NCBI GenBank assembly: GCA_945952575.1
Contig: CAMFIY010000022.1
Coordinates: forward strand, 1 to 15,663
DNA length: 15,663 nt
DNA from: an uncultured Leucobacter sp.
GTDB taxonomy: Bacteria; Actinomycetota; Actinomycetes; Actinomycetales; Microbacteriaceae
Direction: 5' to 3'
The notes under the pieces were generated by a model. The model did no database searches and was not told the DNA's origin. It saw only the letters and a list, made by a program, of their open reading frames with translations. Every line of letters starts with the position of its first letter. The first letter of the stretch is position 1. The translations under genes were made by a program, and so were the position numbers. Below are positions 11,820-15,663 of the stretch, piece by piece.

Positions 11820-14360
11820 ATGACGAGGCGAGGGCGGCTGCGCGTGCTGCTCGGAGCCGCACCCGGCGTCGGGAAGACCTACACGATGCTGGAGGAGGGG
11901 CGCCGGCTGCTCGGCGAGGGGGTCGACGTCGTGATCGGCATCCTCGAGACGCACGGTCGGGCGGCCACCGCCGCCATGGCCGACGGCATCCCCGTGCTGT
12001 GCAGGGCGGTGGTGGAGCACCGGGGCGTCTCGCTCGAGGAGATGGATCTCGACGCGATACTGGAGCGGGCGCCCGGTATCGCGCTGGTGGACGAACTGGC
12101 GCATACGAATGCGCCGGGATCCCGGAACGAGAAGCGCTGGAAGGACGTCGAGACGCTCCTCGGCGCAGGGATCGACGTGATCTCGACGCTGAACATCCAG
12201 CACATCGAATCCCTCAACGACGTCGTCGAGCAGATCACCGGTGCGCCCCAGCGGGAGACCGTGCCGGACCGGTTCCTGCGCTCCGCCGACCAGGTCGAGC
12301 TGGTCGACTTGGTGCCGCAGGCGCTCCGGGATCGCCTGTCCGGCGGCCTCGTCTATCCGGCCGAGCGGATCGACGCCGCGATGTCCAACTATTTCCGTAT
12401 CGGCAACCTGACGGCCCTGCGCGAGCTGGCCCTGCTCTGGCTGGCCGACGAGGTGGACCAGGCGCTGCAGGACTATCGTGACGAGCACGGGATCCGCGGT
12501 ACCTGGGAGGCTCGCGAGCGCGTCGTCGTCGCGCTCACCGGCGGGCCGGAGGGGGAGACCCTGCTGCGACGGGGCGCACGGATCGCGGCGCGATCCGCCG
12601 GCGGCGAACTGATCGCGGTGCACGTGATCACCCAGGACGGGTTGCGCGGCGACAACCCGGCGGCGCTGACCCGTCAGCGCGCCCTCGTCGAGGAGCTCGG
12701 CGGCAGCTATCACCAGGTGGTCGGAGGCGATATCCCGTCGGCGCTCGTCGAGTTCGCCGGCTCGCTCAACGCGACGCAGCTGGTGCTCGGCGTGAGCCGT
12801 CGCGGTCGCATCGCCGCCGCGCTCACCGGCCCCGGCATCGGTGCGACGGTGATCCGGGAATCCGGGGACATCGACGTGCACATCGTCACCCACTCCGCCG
12901 CGGGCGGCGGCGTGCGCCTGCCGCGATTCCGCGGCGGACTGACCGCGCGCCGGAGGCTCTGGGGCCTGCTCATCGCGCTCATCGGAGGCCCCGCACTGAC
13001 CTGGCTGCTGGCCGCACTGCGCGCGCCGGAGTCGGTCACCAGCGATGTGCTCAGCTATCAGCTGCTCGTGGTCGTGGTCGCGCTCGTCGGCGGCATCTGG
13101 CCCGCGCTCTTCGCGGCGATCCTCTCGGGTGTGACGCTCGACTTCCTCTTCATCGAGCCGCTGTACACCGTCACGATCACGAGTCCGTACCACCTGCTGG
13201 CGCTGCTGCTCTATGTGACGATCGCCGCACTGGTCAGCTTCGTGGTCGACCGGGCGGCGCGCCGGACCCATGAGGCCCGCAGGCTCGCCGCCGAATCGGA
13301 GCTGATCCAGACCGTCGCCGGCAGCGTGCTCCGCGGCCAGGACGCCGTCCAGGCGCTGCTCGACCGGACCAAGGAGGCGTTCGCCCTGACCGGTGTGAGC
13401 CTCATCGAGGCCGGGGAACGGGTGGCGTCGTCGGGGGAGGCGCCCGACGACCGCGCTGCAGCGGTCTCCCTGCGCCTCCGGGTGGGAGCCGACGCGTGGC
13501 TCGAACTGCGAGGCCCGGATCTACCCGCATCCGAGCAGCGTCCGCTCGCGGTGATCTCCGCGCAACTGGCGGCGGCGCTCGAGCATCGTCGACTCGAGGA
13601 GACCGCCAGCGGGATCGAGCCGATCGCCGCATCCGACCGGGTCCGCGGAGCGCTGCTCTCCGCGCTCAGCCACGACCTGCGCCGGCCGCTGACCGCGGCG
13701 ACCGCGGCGGTGGGCGGCCTCCGGACCGCGGGATCCGCGCTCTCCTCCGCCGATCGGCAGGAGCTCTTGGAGACGGCCGACGAGAGCCTGACAGCCCTCA
13801 CCGGGCTCGTCACCGACCTGCTCGATATCAGCCGCCTGCAGGCCGGAGCGCTCTCGGTCCTGCCCGTTCCCGTGGATCCCGCCGACGTGATCGGGCCTGC
13901 GCTCGATGAGTTGGAGCTCCGGCCGGAGCAGATCGAGCTCGCACTCGATCACGGCAGCGCCTACGCGCTCGCCGATCCGGTCCTTCTGCAGCGCGTACTG
14001 GTGAACCTGCTGGCGAACGCCGTGCGCTTCTCACCCGAGGAGCGGCCTGTGCGCCTGGCGACGAGCGTCTTCGCGGATCGCGTCGAACTGCGGGTCATCG
14101 ACCGCGGTCCGGGGATTCCGGCCCAGCGCATGGACGACGTGTTCGTGCCGTTCCAGCGCCTCGGCGACACCGACAACTCCACGGGACTGGGCCTCGGCCT
14201 CGCGCTCTCCAAGGGATTCGTCGAGAGTATGGCGGGCCTGCTGACACCGGAGGACACCCCCGGCGGCGGCCTGACCATGGTCATCTCCCTCCCGGCCGCG
14301 CCTCCCGCACGGCATCCGGGCGAAACCGCACCCAGGCCCGACGAAGGAGGAGAGCGATGA
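11820..14360 (+). CDS. kdpD: Osmosensitive K+ channel histidine kinase KdpD
   Basis: This 846-aa membrane sensor kinase phosphorylates KdpE when K+ is limiting. Domains in order are: the N-terminal KdpD domain with Walker A GAAPGVGKT (12-20) and Walker B VDELAHTN (90-97); a universal-stress-protein-like domain (~230-355), the site of c-di-AMP binding in some relatives; about four membrane helices (~380-477, DUF4118 type); a GAF-like region (~490-590); the HisKA dimerisation domain with phospho-acceptor H618 in SHDLRRPL; and the HATPase with N box VNLLANAVRFSP (N733), DRGPGIP (761-767) and a GLGLGLALSKG lid. All catalytic residues are intact. GGGAGG lies 7 nt before the ATG. The stop overlaps the kdpE start (ATGA, 14357-14360). 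Confidence 0.97.
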   Translation: MTRRGRLRVLLGAAPGVGKTYTMLEEGRRLLGEGVDVVIGILETHGRAATAAMADGIPVLCRAVVEHRGVSLEEMDLDAILERAPGIALVDELAHTNAPGSRNEKRWKDVETLLGAGIDVISTLNIQHIESLNDVVEQITGAPQRETVPDRFLRSADQVELVDLVPQALRDRLSGGLVYPAERIDAAMSNYFRIGNLTALRELALLWLADEVDQALQDYRDEHGIRGTWEARERVVVALTGGPEGETLLRRGARIAARSAGGELIAVHVITQDGLRGDNPAALTRQRALVEELGGSYHQVVGGDIPSALVEFAGSLNATQLVLGVSRRGRIAAALTGPGIGATVIRESGDIDVHIVTHSAAGGGVRLPRFRGGLTARRRLWGLLIALIGGPALTWLLAALRAPESVTSDVLSYQLLVVVVALVGGIWPALFAAILSGVTLDFLFIEPLYTVTITSPYHLLALLLYVTIAALVSFVVDRAARRTHEARRLAAESELIQTVAGSVLRGQDAVQALLDRTKEAFALTGVSLIEAGERVASSGEAPDDRAAAVSLRLRVGADAWLELRGPDLPASEQRPLAVISAQLAAALEHRRLEETASGIEPIAASDRVRGALLSALSHDLRRPLTAATAAVGGLRTAGSALSSADRQELLETADESLTALTGLVTDLLDISRLQAGALSVLPVPVDPADVIGPALDELELRPEQIELALDHGSAYALADPVLLQRVLVNLLANAVRFSPEERPVRLATSVFADRVELRVIDRGPGIPAQRMDDVFVPFQRLGDTDNSTGLGLGLALSKGFVESMAGLLTPEDTPGGGLTMVISLPAAPPARHPGETAPRPDEGGER

Positions 14361-15049
14361 GGATACTGATCGCCGATGACGATCCCCAACTGCTCCGCGC
14401 ACTCCGCATCACCCTGACCTCGAAGGGGTACGAGATCGTGACCGCGGCCGACGGACTGAGCGCGATGAACGCGGCGGTCGATTCGCGGCCCGATGTGTTC
14501 CTGCTGGATCTCGGCATGCCCGGCCTGGACGGCCTCGAGGTGATCCAGGGGATACGCGGTTGGAGCGAGGCGCCGATCCTGGTCGTGTCGGGGCGTGCCG
14601 GTACGGCGGACAAGGTCGAGGCGCTCGACGCCGGCGCCGACGACTACATCACGAAGCCGTTCTCGGTCGAGGAGCTGCTCGCCCGCGTGCGCGCGCTCAC
14701 CCGGAGGCTTCCGCAGCAGGAGGCGGCGAGCCCAGTGGTCTCGCTCGGCGCGGTGGTCGTCGATCTCGCCGCGAGGAGCGCGATCGACACCGCAGGGGGC
14801 TCCCGCGATCAGATCCGGTTGACTCCGACCGAGTGGAGCATGCTCGAGGTGCTGGTCCGCAAGGTCGGCAAGCTCGTCACCCGTCAGACGCTGCTCACGC
14901 AGATCTGGGGGACCGAGCACGCGAAGGACACCGGCTACCTCCGCCTCTACATGTCCCAGCTGCGGAAGAAGCTGGAGCCGGATCCGGGCCGGCCGAGATA
15001 CCTGCTCACCGAGGCGGGGATGGGGTACCGGTTGCTGCTCGACGAGTGA
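14357..15049 (+). CDS. kdpE: Response regulator KdpE (OmpR/PhoB family)
   Basis: This 230-aa transcription factor activates kdp transcription when phosphorylated by KdpD. The receiver domain has the acidic cluster D7-D8-D9, phospho-acceptor D51 (LLDLGMPG), S78 and K100 in ITKPF. The C-terminal winged-helix DNA-binding domain (about 130-230) includes RLTPTEWSMLEVLVRK, the recognition region LYMSQLRKKLEPD, and the wing EAGMGYRLL. Length and arrangement are normal. AGGAGG (14345-14350) lies 6 nt upstream of the ATG, the strongest ribosome site in the operon. The start overlaps the kdpD stop by 4 nt. It is the last gene of the operon and ends 10 bp from the stop of the convergent GNAT gene, with no clear terminator between. 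Confidence 0.97.
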   Translation: MRILIADDDPQLLRALRITLTSKGYEIVTAADGLSAMNAAVDSRPDVFLLDLGMPGLDGLEVIQGIRGWSEAPILVVSGRAGTADKVEALDAGADDYITKPFSVEELLARVRALTRRLPQQEAASPVVSLGAVVVDLAARSAIDTAGGSRDQIRLTPTEWSMLEVLVRKVGKLVTRQTLLTQIWGTEHAKDTGYLRLYMSQLRKKLEPDPGRPRYLLTEAGMGYRLLLDE

Positions 15050-15059
15050 GGGGCGCCGT

Positions 15060-15524
15060 TCAGCCCGCCGCGGGGCCGAGATCGTAGGTGACCCAGGGGG
15101 TCTGCTTCGCGACGCGGTCGTAGAGGCTGCGAGCGGTCGCATTCGACTCGGCGGTGATCCAGCGCACCACCGTCGCGTCCTCATCGCGCGCGATCTCGGC
15201 GAGGCGGTGCAGGATGGCGCTTCCCGCGCCCGCACCGCGAGCCTCGGGCGCCGTGAACAGGTCGTCCAGGTAGATTCCGTAGGCCCCGTCGATCGGTCGC
15301 GCGAATCGACGGAAGTGCCCGATCCCGAGCAGCTCGCCGTCGCGTTCCGCGACGAGCCCCCGAGTCTCGTGCTGCGGATCCCGCAGCCAACCCCAGACCG
15401 TCGCGTAGACGGCATCGCTGTGCGGCTTGCCGTAGAAGTCGCGGTAGCCGCGATAGAGCCGCGCCCACGCGTCGTGGTCGCCCTCGGCGACCGGGCGGAC
15501 GACGATCGCGCCCTCCGCGGTCAC
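15060..15524 (-). CDS. GNAT family N-acetyltransferase
   Basis: This is a 154-aa GCN5-related acetyltransferase. Motif A, the acetyl-CoA pyrophosphate loop, is LFTAPEARGAGAGSAIL with R96-x-x-G99-x-G101. Motif B is TAESNATARSLYDRVA (~124-139). The N-terminal part has the usual IVVRPVAEGDHDAWARL opening, and IYLDDLF is the beta-4 strand. It resembles the small diamine/amino-acid N-acetyltransferases of actinobacteria, but the substrate is unknown. It starts with GTG 15524, which overlaps the stop of the upstream cupin gene (GTGA), with GGAG 8 nt upstream (15533-15536 on the minus strand). The pair is therefore probably one operon. It converges on kdpE. Confidence 0.9.
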   Translation of the reverse strand: MTAEGAIVVRPVAEGDHDAWARLYRGYRDFYGKPHSDAVYATVWGWLRDPQHETRGLVAERDGELLGIGHFRRFARPIDGAYGIYLDDLFTAPEARGAGAGSAILHRLAEIARDEDATVVRWITAESNATARSLYDRVAKQTPWVTYDLGPAAG

Positions 15525-15619
15525 GAGAGCCGCTCCACCTCTACGAAGACGACGTCAGCGTCTCCATGCCGGTTCTCGATGCGGTGCTCGGAGCCGGCGG
15601 GGCGCGTGTAGCTCTGCCC
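15521..15619 (-). CDS. Cupin domain protein, C-terminal fragment (cut by adapter)
   Basis: Only the last 32 residues are visible, beginning GQSYTRPAGSEHRIEN and ending VVFVEVERLS. A PAGSEHRIEN-type turn followed by a hydrophobic beta strand is the second conserved motif of cupins, closest to the C-terminal cupin of mannose-6-phosphate isomerase/GDP-mannose pyrophosphorylase-type proteins, with His the metal ligand. The stop TGA (15523-15521) overlaps the GNAT start. The gene is interrupted by sequencing adapter at 15620, not by a biological break, so its true length and start are not in this window. Confidence 0.7.
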   Translation of the reverse strand, partial: GQSYTRPAGSEHRIENRHGDADVVFVEVERLS

Positions 15620-15663
15620 CTGTCTCTTATACACATCTGACGCTGCCGACGATCTTACGCGTG
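15620..15663. other. Illumina Nextera adapter plus i5 index (not genomic)
   Basis: Bases 15620-15638 are CTGTCTCTTATACACATCT, the 19-bp Tn5 mosaic end used in Nextera kits. They are followed by the Read 1 adapter remainder (15639-15652, GACGCTGCCGACGA). Next come an 8-base index TCTTACGC (15653-15660; its reverse complement GCGTAAGA is, as I recall, Nextera S517) and GTG, the start of the P5-side sequence. The last 44 bases are library artefact. Confidence 0.97.

Noticed and set aside
11346..13271. 641-codon minus-strand open frame across kdpC/kdpD
   Set aside because: Low-complexity Arg/Gly/Asp-rich shadow. The plus strand encodes complete, motif-perfect KdpC and KdpD.
15620..15638. A Tn5-type mosaic end, which could suggest a transposon boundary
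   Set aside because: It is followed directly by Nextera Read 1 adapter and an index, so it is a library artefact and not a mobile element.

Overview
The window is GC-rich, about 68-70% by eye, with dense genes, frequent GTG starts and several probable leaderless starts. The gene content is typical of a high-GC Gram-positive: a DUF2252 protein, an orphan glutamyl-Q tRNA(Asp) synthetase, a GerW/YtfJ-family protein and an actinobacterial kdp operon. I infer an actinomycete, probably in or near Microbacteriaceae (Microbacterium/Leucobacter-like). That placement comes from protein recall, not a database search. The window looks like the end of an Illumina contig, because its last 44 bases are sequencing adapter and not genome.

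Layout. Bases 1-461 (+) carry the 3' end of an HSDL2-like short-chain dehydrogenase. It converges on a DUF2252 protein (472-1893, -). DUF2252 is divergent from gluQ (1928-2866, +), with only 34 bp between the starts and what look like two back-to-back leaderless promoters. Convergent to gluQ is a two-gene minus-strand unit: an SGNH/GDSL hydrolase (3253-4122) followed by a GerW/YtfJ-family small protein (2886-3248). Divergent from the hydrolase is an SF2 DEAD/DEAH helicase (4180-5985, +). It is followed by tRNA-Leu(GAG) (6086-6170) with a hairpin leader and a long perfect terminator stem. A HAD phosphatase (6275-6952, -) faces it.

The centrepiece is a complete potassium-uptake operon on the plus strand, 7147-15049. 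It holds an unannotated 27-aa membrane peptide, then kdpF, kdpA, kdpB, kdpC, kdpD and kdpE. Overlapping or near-overlapping stops and starts link most genes. KdpFABC is the high-affinity K+-translocating P-type ATPase; KdpD (sensor kinase) and KdpE (response regulator) control its transcription. The roughly 190 bp upstream contains a small A/T-rich palindrome (possible operator) and a compact three-way-junction RNA fold. That fold ends 7 nt before the Shine-Dalgarno sequence and has a competing alternative helix, which suggests a structured, possibly ligand-sensing leader. It is the best candidate here for something undescribed.

After kdpE, a convergent minus-strand pair holds a GNAT acetyltransferase (15060-15524) and the last 32 residues of a cupin protein (15521-15619). 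The cupin gene is cut off by Nextera adapter plus index sequence (15620-15663). I saw no CRISPR array, insertion sequence, integrase or rRNA.
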